Origin: Caballeronia sp. LZ062
GTDB taxonomy: Bacteria; Pseudomonadota; Gammaproteobacteria; Burkholderiales; Burkholderiaceae
Assembly (NCBI RefSeq): GCF_031450785.1
Contig: NZ_JARTWB010000002.1
Coordinates: forward strand, 2,790,001 to 2,854,000
Direction of reading: 5' to 3'
DNA length: 64,000 nt
The translations under genes were made by a program, and so were the position numbers. Positions 1 through 9,583 of the stretch are shown one piece after another; the stretch's first letter is position 1; the number at the start of each line of letters is the position of its first letter. The notes beneath the pieces were generated by a model, which saw only the letters and a list, made by a program, of their open reading frames with translations, was not told the DNA's origin and did not search any database.

Positions 1-57
1 CCCATAACTTGAAGGTTGACGGTCGAAACACAACAAAGCGTCGCACGTTCTGATTAG

Positions 58-84
58 ATGACAGAAATCTCATCTTCATCTCAT
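58..84. promoter_or_regulatory. Candidate metal-response regulator box before czcCBA
   Basis: The pattern ATGA-N8-TCAT-N7-TCAT is read directly here: ATGA at 58, TCAT at 70 and TCAT at 81. The same arrangement stands at 9662-9688 and 15957-15983, each in a promoter position. The two TCAT units lie 11 bp apart, about one helical turn, as in direct-repeat sites of OmpR-family regulators. The obvious candidate to bind it is the CopR-like regulator encoded at 16062; that link is inference. Confidence 0.55.
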
Positions 85-141
85 CGGGATATGTCAGTCG
101 GGCCGTAGCATCGCGGGAATTATTTCCCCGTTACATTCGTT

Positions 142-1464
142 ATGTTCGCACGCACTCTTGCTGCACTGGTATTGATATCAGCCAGTCCTGCGCTTTACGC
201 GCAAACGGCTGGTGGGCCGTCGGAAAGCGCTATTGACCTTCAGAAGTCGGAGGACTCTCAGCGGCTCGCGGCGCCAACCGCGTTGTTTCTCACTGACGTC
301 CTGGGGCTGGCTGCGGAAGCCAATCCGATGTTACGCGGAGCGCGCGCCAACTTGAATGCCTCGTCAGGCGCACTCATGCAGGCAGGCGCGCGCCCAAATC
401 CGTCAATCTCTTTTCTGCAGGAAGGGTTCGGTGGCACTGAACGCACAAGCACCGCCACCGTCAATCAAATCATCGAGTTCGGCGGCAAGCGTCAGGCGCG
501 GCTCGACGTCGCCTCATATGGGCGTGAGGTCGCGACGGCTTCGCTTGACAGCAGTACCGCAACGCTGCGCGCACAGGTGATTGCGTCCTTCTACGGTCTG
601 CTCGCGGCCCAGCGGCAATTGAAGGTTGCCGAAGAATCAGCCGAGATTGCTACGCGCTCGGCGGACCTCGCTGATAAAAGGGCGAAAGCCGGAAAGGTAT
701 CCCCCGTCGAGGCGACCAAGGCACGAGTAGCCGCGAGCGGAGTACAGATTGAGGTAGTGAATGCTCGCGCACGTGTCTCCATGGCAGCAGAGAAGCTTGT
801 CACGGTGACGGGGGCGACGGCGCTTCGGAACCGGGTAGTTGCAGGCGACATCGAAGGCATCCCTGACATGGAGCCGTTTTCCGAGTTGGCCCCTCGGCTC
901 GATGACGCGCCGCTTACGCGAGCTGCACGCGCCGAGATGCTGCGGTCAAACGCTGCAATATCGGTCGAGCGTTCGAAGCGAATCCCCGATATCACGCTCA
1001 CGGCGGGTATGAAGCGGGTGGTCACGGGTGGAACGCGAGACAACCAGGCGGTTGTTGGCATCTCGATTCCTTTGCCACTCTTTGACACCAACAAAGGCGC
1101 GTTGCTTGAGGCTGCTCACAAGGCTGAGAAGGCTGAGGCGGATTTCGACAGCGAGCGAGCGAATCTACGACTTGAACTGACCCAAGCTTACGCGAACTAC
1201 GAGAGCGCCAAGCAAGAGGCAGCACGCCTCAAAGTCGACGTACTCCCTGCGGCACGTCAAGCTCTTGATGCGATGTCTCGCGGATATGAACTGGGGAAGT
1301 TCAGCTTCCTCGACGTGCTCGACGCGCAACGCACGCTCTTCCAGGAGCAGTCCCGTTATGTCCAAGCACTCACGGACGCTCATTTGGCCGTTGCCGATAT
1401 CGGCCGTCTGACCGGTACTCCGCTGCCGACCACACAAAGCAATCATATTTCTATAAAACGCTGA
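142..1464 (+). CDS. czcC: CzcC-type outer-membrane efflux protein
   Basis: This is the outer-membrane channel of a tripartite heavy-metal RND pump (TolC/OEP family), which passes divalent cations from the CzcBA complex across the outer membrane. The 440-residue protein begins with a signal peptide ending near ALYAQT. Two repeated OEP halves follow, with long helical stretches rich in Ala, Glu, Lys and Arg, the usual TolC pattern, and length fits the family. The ATG at 142 has no clear Shine-Dalgarno sequence, but it is the start that gives an intact signal peptide. The gene leads a co-directional czcCBA operon, 10 bp before czcB. Family assignment is secure. Substrate (Co, Zn, Cd, possibly Ni) is inferred from the CzcA partner. 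Confidence 0.9.
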   Translation: MFARTLAALVLISASPALYAQTAGGPSESAIDLQKSEDSQRLAAPTALFLTDVLGLAAEANPMLRGARANLNASSGALMQAGARPNPSISFLQEGFGGTERTSTATVNQIIEFGGKRQARLDVASYGREVATASLDSSTATLRAQVIASFYGLLAAQRQLKVAEESAEIATRSADLADKRAKAGKVSPVEATKARVAASGVQIEVVNARARVSMAAEKLVTVTGATALRNRVVAGDIEGIPDMEPFSELAPRLDDAPLTRAARAEMLRSNAAISVERSKRIPDITLTAGMKRVVTGGTRDNQAVVGISIPLPLFDTNKGALLEAAHKAEKAEADFDSERANLRLELTQAYANYESAKQEAARLKVDVLPAARQALDAMSRGYELGKFSFLDVLDAQRTLFQEQSRYVQALTDAHLAVADIGRLTGTPLPTTQSNHISIKR

Positions 1465-1474
1465 AGGACCTGCC

Positions 1475-2953
1475 ATGCCGCGCAAGAAACTGTTCGCTAT
1501 TACAGCGGCTGCCATCGGGGTAAGCGTTGCGCTTGCCGTCCTGGTGACCGCGCTCAAATCCACGCAATCAAGTGCTGCGGTAGGTAGTGCCTCCGAAGCG
1601 CAGGCAGCGAGCGGTCCGGAGTCGGCTGGGCCACACGGTGGCACCCTGCTCAAGTCGGGCGATGTAACGCTCGAAGTCGTGCTCTCGGAGAAACCGAACG
1701 ACGCGCGTCTCATTTTGTACCCGTCGGTGGGTGGGCGGGCCGTGCGGACAGCAATGACTGCTAGCGGCAAAATCAATTGGGCTCAAGGGACGACTGAAGC
1801 AATTCGTTTTACTTCCGCCGGCAACAAGCTGACGTCGGAACAACCTATCGCCAAGCCGCACGTTTTTGACGCAACGATTAGTGTCACGCTAAGCGGTAAA
1901 ACAACCGCGTTCGAATTCTCACGTGCAGACGGCGCTATCCCTCTGGACCCGCAGCAAATCAAGAGCGCTGGAATCAGTGTTTTGAAGTCAGGACCGGCCG
2001 AGATTGCAACGACCATTCAGGTCCCGGGGGAAATTCGTTTCAACGAGGACCGCACTGCACACGTCGTTCCGCGCGTGGCAGGCATCGTTGAGCACGTTGA
2101 TGTCACTGTCGGCGAGAAGGTCAGGAAAGGTCAGGTACTGGCCGTCCTTGCCAGCACGGACCTTGCGGACCGTCGAAGCGAATTGCTGACAGCAGAGCGT
2201 CGTCTTTCGGCAGCCAAGACTGCGTATCAGCGGGAGAAGACTCTCTGGGAAGAGCGCATCTCTGCTGAGCAGGATTTCCTTCAGGCGCAGGTTCAACTCC
2301 GTGAGGCGGAGATTGCGACGCAGAACGCGCGGCAGAAGCTGGTGGCATTGAATGCGGCGACGTCCGGTGGCGCGCTAAATCGATACGAGCTTCGCGCAGC
2401 TTTCGACGGCACCATCGTCGAGAAGCACATCACGGCTGGCGAGGCCATCGCGGCCGAAACCAACGTCTTCACGCTCTCTGACCTATCAACGGTTTGGGCA
2501 GAAATGGCTGTGCCCGCACAGCACCTGAATGACGTTCGCGTAGGACGTGAAGCGACCGTCAAGGCCGCCGCGTTCGACTCATCGGCAGATGGAAGGATTT
2601 CGTATGTCGGAGCACTTTTGGGCGAGCAGACACGGTCGGCCCCCGCACGGGTGGTTCTGACCAACCCCGATGGTGCATGGCGTCCGGGCATGTTCGTCAA
2701 TGTGCTGGTGAACGCTGGCCAGCGCACTGTTCCTGTGGTCGTGTCCAGCGACGCGCTGCAGGACATCGACGGCGGACCCGTTGTGTTCGTAGAGACGTCA
2801 AAAGGGTTCGTTGCTCAACCCATCAAGACCGGCAAGAAGGACGACCGAGTGGTCGAAGTCGTCAGCGGCTTGTCGGCTGGCCAGCAATACGTCGCATCCA
2901 ACAGTTTTGTGCTGAAAGCTGAACTCGGTAAAGGAGCCGCCGAGGAAGAGTGA
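1475..2953 (+). CDS. czcB: CzcB-type periplasmic adaptor (membrane fusion protein)
   Basis: This is the HlyD/RND-type adaptor linking CzcA in the inner membrane to CzcC. The 492 residues open with a membrane anchor or signal segment (about 7-28). A CzcB-type N-terminal extension follows, beginning at the PHGGTLL motif. Next come a lipoyl/barrel-sandwich half (around AHVVPRVAGIVEHV), a long helical hairpin rich in Glu, Arg and Gln, the second lipoyl half (RAAFDGTIVEKHI) and beta-barrel domains. The Shine-Dalgarno GAAGGA lies about 6 nt before the ATG. It is the second gene of the operon, 67 bp before czcA. The N-terminal extension favours CzcB over CusB. Metal specificity is inferred. Confidence 0.9.
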   Translation: MPRKKLFAITAAAIGVSVALAVLVTALKSTQSSAAVGSASEAQAASGPESAGPHGGTLLKSGDVTLEVVLSEKPNDARLILYPSVGGRAVRTAMTASGKINWAQGTTEAIRFTSAGNKLTSEQPIAKPHVFDATISVTLSGKTTAFEFSRADGAIPLDPQQIKSAGISVLKSGPAEIATTIQVPGEIRFNEDRTAHVVPRVAGIVEHVDVTVGEKVRKGQVLAVLASTDLADRRSELLTAERRLSAAKTAYQREKTLWEERISAEQDFLQAQVQLREAEIATQNARQKLVALNAATSGGALNRYELRAAFDGTIVEKHITAGEAIAAETNVFTLSDLSTVWAEMAVPAQHLNDVRVGREATVKAAAFDSSADGRISYVGALLGEQTRSAPARVVLTNPDGAWRPGMFVNVLVNAGQRTVPVVVSSDALQDIDGGPVVFVETSKGFVAQPIKTGKKDDRVVEVVSGLSAGQQYVASNSFVLKAELGKGAAEEE

Positions 2954-3020
2954 CCTCATCGTCCGAAGCCTAATCTGCACTGCCGCATGACCGTCACTGC
3001 ACAGTACACAGGACCATTCA

Positions 3021-6000
3021 ATGTTCGAGCGACTTATACGTTTTGCCATCGCGCACCGCTGGCTGGTGATGCTGGCCGTCGCCGCCGTCGCGGCGTTTGG
3101 CGCGTTCAGCTATCAAAAGCTGCCTATCGATGCGGTACCTGACATCACTAATGTCCAAGTACAAATCAACACGTCGGCCCCTGGATACTCGCCTCTTGAG
3201 GCCGAACAGCGAATCACATATCCCATCGAGACGGCGATGGCAGGTCTGCCAAATCTGGACCAGACCCGCTCTACCTCGCGCTATGGCCTCTCTCAGGTAA
3301 CGGTCATCTTCAAGGACGGGACGGACGTCTACTTCGCCCGTCAACTGGTGAACGAGCGCATTCAGGAAGCGAAGGAGAAGTTGCCCAGCGGAGTATCTCC
3401 GGCCATGGGCCCCACCTCCACCGGCTTGGGCGAAATCTATCTGTGGACGGTGGAGGCCGACACGTCCGCGCGGAAGCTTGACGGCAGTCGGTACACGTCG
3501 GCCGACTTGCGCGAACTACAGGATTGGGTCATTAAACCGCAATTGCGCAACGTGCCGGGCGTGACGGAAGTCAACTCGATTGGCGGGTACGTAAAAGAGT
3601 TCCGGGTAGCTCCTAATCCAACGAAGTTGATGTCGTATGGATTGACCCTCGCGGATGTCGTGAAGGCCATCGAACGCAACAACGACAACGTCGGCGCAGG
3701 CTATATCGAGAAGCGAGGTGAGCAGTACCTCGTGCGCGTTCCTGGTCAAGCAGGGTCCGTGCAGGATATCGCCAACATCGTCCTGACGAACGTTGGCGGT
3801 GTTCCCGTTCGCATCAACGACGTTGGAGAGGTCGATGTCGGGCGAGAGTTGCGCACGGGCAGCGCTACCTCGAACGGGGAAGAAGTCGTCCTGGGCACAG
3901 TGTTTATGCTTATGGGCGAGAACAGCCGCTCGGTAGCGCGGGCCGTTGCCCTGAGAATGGATGGCGTCAACAAGACGCTCCCAAATGGTGTACGCGCCAT
4001 CCCAGTGTACGACAGAACGGTGCTAGTCGAGAAGGCAGTGCAGACCGTCAAGAAAAACCTGCTTGAAGGAGCGGTTCTCGTAATCGCCATTCTTTTCCTC
4101 TTCCTTGGCAACATTCGCGCAGCGCTTATAACAGCGCTAGTAATTCCGCTTTCGATGCTGATGACGTTTTCGGGGATGGTGAACGCAAAGGTAAGTGCAA
4201 ACCTGATGAGCCTTGGCGCGCTAGACTTCGGCATCATCGTCGACGGGGCCGTAGTTATAGTCGAGAACTGCGTTCGACGACTGTCACACGCTCAGGCCCT
4301 AGCGGGGCGGCAGCTCACAAGAGATGAGCGTTTCGAAGAGGTGTTTGGCGCATCCCAAGAGGCACGCCGCGCACTCGTTTTCGGCCAGCTCATCATCATG
4401 GTGGTGTATCTGCCCATCTTTGCCCTCACCGGCGTCGAAGGCAAGATGTTCCACCCAATGGCAATCACCGTTGTCATGGCGTTGGCCGCGGCGATGGTGC
4501 TAACGGTCACATTTATCCCGGCAGCGGTTGCTCTGTTCATCGGGAAGAACGTTTCGGAGAAAGAGAACCGAATCATGGGTTGGGCGCGCCGCGCGTACGA
4601 ACCTGTGCTCTGCCGATTCCTCGGCCAGCCAAAGCGCGTATTGATTGGCGCAGCTCTGATTGTCGCCGCGTCCACGGCGCTCGGGACCAGGCTCGGAAGT
4701 GAGTTCATTCCAAGCCTGAATGAAGGCGACGTTGCTGTCGCCGCACTTCGAATCCCGGGGACGAGCTTGTCTCAATCACTGGAGATGCAGAAGAGCATCG
4801 AGAAGGCGTTGAAGGAAAAGATTCCCGAGATTGACCGCGTGTTTGCTCGCACCGGGACTGCAGAGATTGCTGCCGACCCGATGCCGCCGAACTTGTCGGA
4901 CGGTTACATCATGTTGAAGCCTGTGGACCAGTGGCCAGACCCGAAGAAGTCACGCGAGGACCTCATCAAGGAAATTGAGGCTGTTCTGGCAACCATACCT
5001 GGCAACGCCTACGAGTTCTCGCAGCCGATTCAGCTTCGCTTCAACGAACTCATTTCTGGTGTTCGTAGCGATGTTGCGGTGAAAATTTTCGGCGACGATA
5101 TGACAGTCCTGAACGACACCGGAGAAAAAATCGCCGCTGCGCTACAAAAGGTGCCTGGGGCGTCGGAGGTGAAGGTCGAGCAAACGAATGGTCTACCTGT
5201 CCTGTCCATCAATCTGGAGCGCGATAAGCTCGCTCGGTATGGGGTGACCGTGGCCGATGTTCAGGATACGGTGGCCGCGGCCGTCGGCGGGCAAAAGGCC
5301 GGCACGCTGTTCCAGGGCGACCGACGCTTCGATATTGTGGTTCGCTTGCCTGACGAACTCCGGTCAGACATCGAAGCCATCAAGCGGCTGCCGATTGCGC
5401 TTCCGACCACTGGGACGTCAGCAGGACGAGGTCAGATGCTTCAGGCGCCGTACGTAGCCCTTGAAGAGTTGGCGACGGTGCAAGTTGGGCCGGGGCCGAA
5501 CCAGATAAGTCGGGAAGACGGAAAGCGACGCGTTGTTATCAGCGCCAACGTGCGAGGACGAGATGTCGGCTCGTTCGTCACGGAGGCTCGTGACCTGATT
5601 CAACAGAACGTGCAGGTTCCGTCCGGCTACTGGGTCTCTTGGGGTGGCCAGTTCGAGCAACTGCAGAGCGCCACCGAGCGATTAAAACTTGTCGTTCCGC
5701 TGTCGCTCTTTATGGTCTTCATCCTTCTTTTCGTGATGTTTAACAATGTAAAGGACGGCTTGTTAGTGTTCACCGGCATTCCGTTTGCGCTCAGTGGCGG
5801 GGTGGTGTCTCTGTGGTTGCGAGGTATCCCCCTCTCCATCACTGCGGCTGTGGGATTCATCGCCCTATCCGGAGTGGCCGTCCTGAACGGTTTGGTGATG
5901 ATTTCGTTCATTCGCAATCTCCGAGACGAAGGAGCGCCATTGGATGAGGCCGTGCGTGAAGGAGCGCTAACGCGCCTCCGCCCCGTTCTGATGACTGCCT

Positions 6001-6233
6001 TGGTGGCATCCTTCGGCTTCATCCCGATGGCCATCGCGACAGGCACCGGGTCGGAAGTGCAGCGACCGCTCGCCACGGTCGTTATAGGAGGCATCTTGTC
6101 TTCGACAGCTCTCACTTTGCTGGTGCTGCCGGTCCTCTATCGTGTCGCCCATTCGATGTCGTTCCGAAAGACGGCGCCAAACGATACTCGCGGATTCGCG
6201 ACGCAGGTTCTCCAGAGAATCGGCTTCAAGTAG
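3021..6233 (+). CDS. czcA: CzcA-type heavy-metal RND transporter
   Basis: This is the proton-driven inner-membrane pump of the czc system, exporting divalent cations from periplasm or cytoplasm through CzcBC. At 1,070 residues it has normal HME-RND length, with 12 membrane segments and two large periplasmic loops. The TM4 motif DFGIIVDGAVVIVEN (about 401-415) carries the two Asp and one Glu of divalent-cation HME-RND proteins. The CusA at 35938 lacks the first Asp, so the two pumps belong to different substrate classes. Shine-Dalgarno AGGA lies 8 nt before the ATG. No dedicated czcRS lies next to it. The box at 58-84 suggests control by the copper two-component system further right. Confidence 0.93.
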   Translation: MFERLIRFAIAHRWLVMLAVAAVAAFGAFSYQKLPIDAVPDITNVQVQINTSAPGYSPLEAEQRITYPIETAMAGLPNLDQTRSTSRYGLSQVTVIFKDGTDVYFARQLVNERIQEAKEKLPSGVSPAMGPTSTGLGEIYLWTVEADTSARKLDGSRYTSADLRELQDWVIKPQLRNVPGVTEVNSIGGYVKEFRVAPNPTKLMSYGLTLADVVKAIERNNDNVGAGYIEKRGEQYLVRVPGQAGSVQDIANIVLTNVGGVPVRINDVGEVDVGRELRTGSATSNGEEVVLGTVFMLMGENSRSVARAVALRMDGVNKTLPNGVRAIPVYDRTVLVEKAVQTVKKNLLEGAVLVIAILFLFLGNIRAALITALVIPLSMLMTFSGMVNAKVSANLMSLGALDFGIIVDGAVVIVENCVRRLSHAQALAGRQLTRDERFEEVFGASQEARRALVFGQLIIMVVYLPIFALTGVEGKMFHPMAITVVMALAAAMVLTVTFIPAAVALFIGKNVSEKENRIMGWARRAYEPVLCRFLGQPKRVLIGAALIVAASTALGTRLGSEFIPSLNEGDVAVAALRIPGTSLSQSLEMQKSIEKALKEKIPEIDRVFARTGTAEIAADPMPPNLSDGYIMLKPVDQWPDPKKSREDLIKEIEAVLATIPGNAYEFSQPIQLRFNELISGVRSDVAVKIFGDDMTVLNDTGEKIAAALQKVPGASEVKVEQTNGLPVLSINLERDKLARYGVTVADVQDTVAAAVGGQKAGTLFQGDRRFDIVVRLPDELRSDIEAIKRLPIALPTTGTSAGRGQMLQAPYVALEELATVQVGPGPNQISREDGKRRVVISANVRGRDVGSFVTEARDLIQQNVQVPSGYWVSWGGQFEQLQSATERLKLVVPLSLFMVFILLFVMFNNVKDGLLVFTGIPFALSGGVVSLWLRGIPLSITAAVGFIALSGVAVLNGLVMISFIRNLRDEGAPLDEAVREGALTRLRPVLMTALVASFGFIPMAIATGTGSEVQRPLATVVIGGILSSTALTLLVLPVLYRVAHSMSFRKTAPNDTRGFATQVLQRIGFK

Positions 6234-6540
6234 AAAAGCGCGGAGAAGCTCCGCTCTGTGAGCCGGAGCTCCTCTCGGCCGAGAAGCATTCGGAAGAGCC
6301 GTTTCACGCGAGGGCAGTTCATCATTCCGATGCACTGCGCATTGTGTCGGCACCGCGTCTTAACGGCTCGCTTGTTGCGGCCCCGAAAGCACTGTTGACC
6401 TACCTTGTCCTTGCGTTGCGGCTTAATGCCAAACTGGTTATTGGCGTTCGCAATTGGCCTCGCGCCGATGATGCATGGCGCGCTGGCCCCGGCCGAGTTT
6501 AGGAGTCAAACACCACGAACCCTGCTGCGCAAACGCGAAT
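6234..6540. other. Non-coding stretch after czcA
   Basis: No supported gene lies here. A short hairpin (GCGGAG-AAG-CTCCGC, 6240-6254) sits right after the czcA stop and could act in transcript ending, but it has no T run. Further short palindromes (GGAGCTCC, TCTCGGCCGAGA) follow within 40 bp. The remainder shows no convincing reading frame. Confidence 0.4.
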
Positions 6541-6569
6541 ACGCCGTGATAGACGAGCTCTCACGGCGT
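6541..6569 (-). terminator. Hairpin terminator after the DUF4148 gene
   Basis: A perfect 9-bp inverted repeat (ACGCCGTGA ... TCACGGCGT) with an 11-nt loop begins about 40 bp downstream of the stop codon of the minus-strand gene at 6610. The sequence after it on the minus strand is mildly T-rich. It is a plausible intrinsic terminator without a strong T tract. Confidence 0.55.
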
Positions 6570-6609
6570 GCGTTGACTTACATCCTTACCGCCAGATGGC
6601 GGCGCTAAC

Positions 6610-6882
6610 TTATCGTGCGGCGAGCTGGTCGTGCTGGTCCGGGCTCGGCGACTTCTCCCCGCCGTGGGTCTCCGCGGCATGCGTGGCCTGATTGCGAGCA
6701 ATCGTTGCATGGCTCGGCGGATATTGGGTCTTGTTTGCCGGGATGATGCCCTCGTGCCGTGCCTGGACCAGCTCCTGACGGACCTGCTCACGCGTCTTGC
6801 CTTGAGCGGTCGCGGACTGCGAAATCATGCCCATCGAGACACCTGCAATGGCGAGCGCTGCTGCAAATTTTCCTGCGTTCAT
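6610..6882 (-). CDS. DUF4148 small secreted protein (intact copy)
   Basis: This 90-residue protein has a signal peptide (to about residue 27, SATAQG) and a mature part with the DUF4148 signature: TREQVRQELVQARHEGIIP, then QYPPSHATIARNQ. DUF4148 proteins are short, exported and common in Burkholderiaceae; their function is unknown. The ATG at 6882 was chosen because AGGAGA stands 7 nt upstream and the signal peptide begins there; the frame stays open further upstream but without similar support. Two broken relatives lie at 9096 and 10147. Its position between a metal pump and copper genes suggests a metal-stress role, which is inference. Confidence 0.8.
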   Translation of the reverse strand: MNAGKFAAALAIAGVSMGMISQSATAQGKTREQVRQELVQARHEGIIPANKTQYPPSHATIARNQATHAAETHGGEKSPSPDQHDQLAAR

Positions 6883-7362
6883 AACTGTTCTCCTGGTTTC
6901 GACCGCGAAGGTGCGAGTCATATGGACAGTATGTGCAGCGGTCAGTGCACGAACATGATGCAAACATGAGAAAAAAATCAGATAAGCACACCATGAGTGT
7001 CGATAGCCGCGAAACTGCCTCACTTCCGCAGCGATTGCAGTGTACCCCTGGGGGGCACCTAGACAGCGGCAACAGATAGACCTGCTGGGCCTGCAAAGCA
7101 ACGAGAAGGTCTATATCATTGAGAGCCCGACAACTCACGCACACGGCGTAAGAGCGGCTGCTTTAGAGCAATACACCAATTGCCCGCACCACGGGTCAAA
7201 GCGACATACAGGTGGCGTGCATCCATCGCCTCGGGAATGAGAGCATGTCGAAGGTTTGCCGTTGAATTTCACTGGGAAACATGAGAGCCCAGAGGCGCCA
7301 ACTGTATCGTAGGTATGCAACGCGTGCGAAGCCGCTCCAAAAGTCCTAATGACGAGGCTCGG
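6883..7362. other. Non-coding stretch between two secreted-protein genes
   Basis: No supported gene lies in these 480 bases. At 6966-6981 there is ATGA-N8-TCAG, a one-base variant of the half box ATGA-N8-TCAT found at three other promoters here. It lies about 85 bp upstream of the intact DUF4148 gene and may be its weak or decayed control site. Confidence 0.35.
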
Positions 7363-7809
7363 TCAGTTGTAATACTTTACCAGTTGTATGAACCCGTTCC
7401 CGAGCTGTCGCACACCGAAGTCGTGACCGAGCGCTTGACCAACGGCGAAGCCACCGAACTGTACGCCGCCTCCAAAGGTGACTCCGGGGGTCATTTGTAC
7501 GCCGTTGATGTCGACGGGAACTTTTGGCGTCAGGTCGCCGTTTGGCCCAATGGAAAAAATCTCGTCAAAGCGAACGCGGATGAGACCGTCTTGGTCAGCA
7601 ACGGTCGGTTGCGCCTGGACGGCACCCTGTGCCGTCCGACCTGCGTCTTTGCCTCCTACCGGCGGAAGAGATGCACTCAAGGTCTTAGACGCCAATACGG
7701 GCGAAGCAGAACTACTAGGTGGCGATGCCGCTTCTTGTTTGTCGCCGCATGCTTCTATGTTCGCGAGCACGAGCCCCGTCAATACCAGCATTAGTTTCTT
7801 GGAAATCAT
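7363..7809 (-). CDS. Putative lipoprotein of unknown function
   Basis: This 148-residue protein is not recognised as a named family. It starts MISKKLMLVLTGLVLANIEAC, a lipoprotein-type signal with a candidate lipid-attached Cys at residue 21, although Glu at -2 makes the lipobox imperfect. A Ser/Pro/Ala-rich linker follows. The C-terminal half, rich in Gly and aromatics, looks like a compact exported domain (RVRFDEIFSIGPNGD and later FGGGVQFGGFAVGQALG). The ATG at 7809 was chosen over an upstream start because AAGGA lies 7 nt before it and the signal peptide starts there. Confidence 0.6.
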   Translation of the reverse strand: MISKKLMLVLTGLVLANIEACGDKQEAASPPSSSASPVLASKTLSASLPPVGGKDAGRTAQGAVQAQPTVADQDGLIRVRFDEIFSIGPNGDLTPKVPVDINGVQMTPGVTFGGGVQFGGFAVGQALGHDFGVRQLGNGFIQLVKYYN

Positions 7810-8052
7810 TCCGCTATGTCCTTGAAGTCGGCATACCCGACCCATGGTGATAACGGCAACTTTCGTCACTTCTTGACCTCAGACAAGCGCTGGTATTCAT
7901 GTGTTGCCGACAGCGCGTCCTAACGGCATCCGGATGGCGAGCGACGGACCGCGCAATGCGGTGTCGGGGTCGATTCACCGGCATCAACGACTTGAAATCG
8001 GGCGAGTACGTTCTACAATGGATTTCACCGTCTGAGACTCCCCTCGTCCTGA

Positions 8053-8409
8053 ATGACATTTCCTGTTAGCGGCGATTTGAAAGTGCAAGCGGAGATGCTG
8101 ACATTCCTCGTCATCTCCCATCTTGCGACCAGGTTTGCTACCGGCCGCTGGATGTCGACAGAAAATACCGTCGAGTGCTCAGTCTACTGGTCGAAAGCGA
8201 CGCAGCGCGACGAAGATGTCGTATGCCGAGTTATGTTGGCAAGTCGCGCGCTTCCAATTGCGGCGGCCTTCGAGGCGGAGACCGGTGTGACGCTGAATGG
8301 CAGCGCTCTAGCGTCAATCTTTGACAGTAATCTGCGCCTCGACTTCACGTCTGCCGAAACACGAGCTATACACAACCGTTGCCTGAAGTCGCTGCTGGCC
8401 GGCAAATAA
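8053..8409 (+). CDS. Hypothetical protein, weak candidate
   Basis: An open frame of 118 residues has plausible amino-acid composition, especially its second half (VVCRVMLASRALPIAAAFEAE onward). No family is recognised. No good Shine-Dalgarno precedes the ATG at 8053. An internal ATG at 8095 follows GCGGAG directly. An overlapping minus-strand frame (8184-8462) looks less protein-like. It may be a real small gene or a remnant. Confidence 0.4.
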   Translation: MTFPVSGDLKVQAEMLTFLVISHLATRFATGRWMSTENTVECSVYWSKATQRDEDVVCRVMLASRALPIAAAFEAETGVTLNGSALASIFDSNLRLDFTSAETRAIHNRCLKSLLAGK

Positions 8410-8554
8410 CGACGGGAAGTCGGCTTATGTCCGCGCATCGTGGACGCGGTAAGACGCGACATAGCGGTCGCTACCCAAGTTTTCGTACGTCATTGCTACG
8501 TGGATGCCATCCGCGAATCACCCGCCGGAGAGAGTCGGCTACCAAGGGGCTGCT

Positions 8555-8896
8555 TCAAGCCAGCAGCCGTTCCAGGTCGTTGATGCAACAGGGCTTCGGC
8601 AGTAGGCCGTCAAAGCAATCAATGTCCGCGGCGGCCAACTCAGTGCGGCCAGTCAGCGCGATGATACGGGCACCGGCACAACGGCCTTGCCGCAAACGCT
8701 GGCAGATTTCGCGTCCATCGCTGTCCGGTAGAGTAAGGTCCAAGAAAATGATATCGAAGACGTCATGCATGGCGATTTCGAGAGCCGATGCACCGCTGTA
8801 CGCTACCGCGCTCCGGTGACCCAACGCGGAAGCAATGTCGGCAAGCGAATCTGCTGTGTCTTCCAAGTCGTCAACGAACAGAACGCTGCTCATCAT
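8555..8896 (-). CDS. Stand-alone response-regulator receiver protein
   Basis: This is a CheY-like receiver of about 113 residues with no output domain. Visible landmarks are the acidic pair in VLFVDDLEDTAD, the phospho-acceptor Asp in FLDLTLPDSDG, the conserved Thr in IIALTGR and the Lys in LLPKP. The start has two adjacent ATG codons (8896 and 8893) after GGAGG; spacing slightly favours the second. No kinase lies next to it. Three other single-domain receivers lie at 46338, 47890 and 50833, so the island carries an unusual number of them. Confidence 0.85.
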   Translation of the reverse strand: MMSSVLFVDDLEDTADSLADIASALGHRSAVAYSGASALEIAMHDVFDIIFLDLTLPDSDGREICQRLRQGRCAGARIIALTGRTELAAADIDCFDGLLPKPCCINDLERLLA

Positions 8897-9095
8897 GTTT
8901 CCTCCACAGAACACCGGACGCAATGCGTAGCAGCGCGGTCGGTACATGACTCCGATGCCGTCAATATGACTATAGGCTACTTAACCGGGGAACGAGTGTC
9001 TCCATGAGCATCTGCCGGTCGCCCCGTTCTGGGAATTCGACTTGACATCTGCACGGCCGCAGCGGACTGAACAGTAGGTGGCCGTAAGACCATCG

Positions 9096-9583
9096 TCAGT
9101 ACCAAAGGGTAACCCCGACTACCAGTTCCTTGTCAGAAACGGGCCCTCCATCTTGACGCGAGAAATCCGCAGTCCGGCCAAAACGTCGTCCCCAAATGAA
9201 GCCAACGTAGGGGGCGATTCTCACGGCGCGTTCCCCAATGCGACGTACGCAGAGGGAACGTGAGAAATGTCGCTGTCTCTGGCCGGACCCGCTCTCGCGT
9301 CCGACTCCATCAAGTTGAGATTCATTCGACGGTTTCCTTGCGCTTGCGGCCACCGGTACGTCCTCCGGATGGCTGGCTGCATACCGCTTCCTCGCGCGGT
9401 CAAGCGTTGCCTCAGAAGGCGGATACTCTGAGCACCGATGCGGTAGCCAACTTCCTCCCACGCCTTCTCGAGTTCGGACTGCGCCTCCTTCTGATTCTTT
9501 CCCTGTTGCGCAACCCCCGGCTGCGGTAAGACGCAACCCGAAAAAAGAGCCGTTGTCGCCGAAAACATCGCTAGGCGCCGCAT
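9096..9583 (-). pseudogene. Frameshifted DUF4148 gene
   Basis: Two overlapping minus-strand frames together make one DUF4148 protein. The first (start 9583) gives the signal peptide and N-terminal half, MRRLAMFSATTALFSGCV ... KEAQSELEKAWEEVGYRIGAQ. The second (ending 9096) gives SEYPPSEATLDRARKRYAAS, the conserved second half. Compared with the intact copy at 6610, the reading frame must switch near 9415-9435. This is either a frameshift mutation or a sequencing error; the neighbouring third copy is also degraded, which favours real decay. A regulator-type box lies 79 bp upstream of the start. Confidence 0.75.

Noticed and set aside
591..1094. 167-residue minus-strand frame inside czcC
   Set aside because: Antisense shadow of a secure RND outer-membrane gene; no ribosome-binding site or family resemblance.
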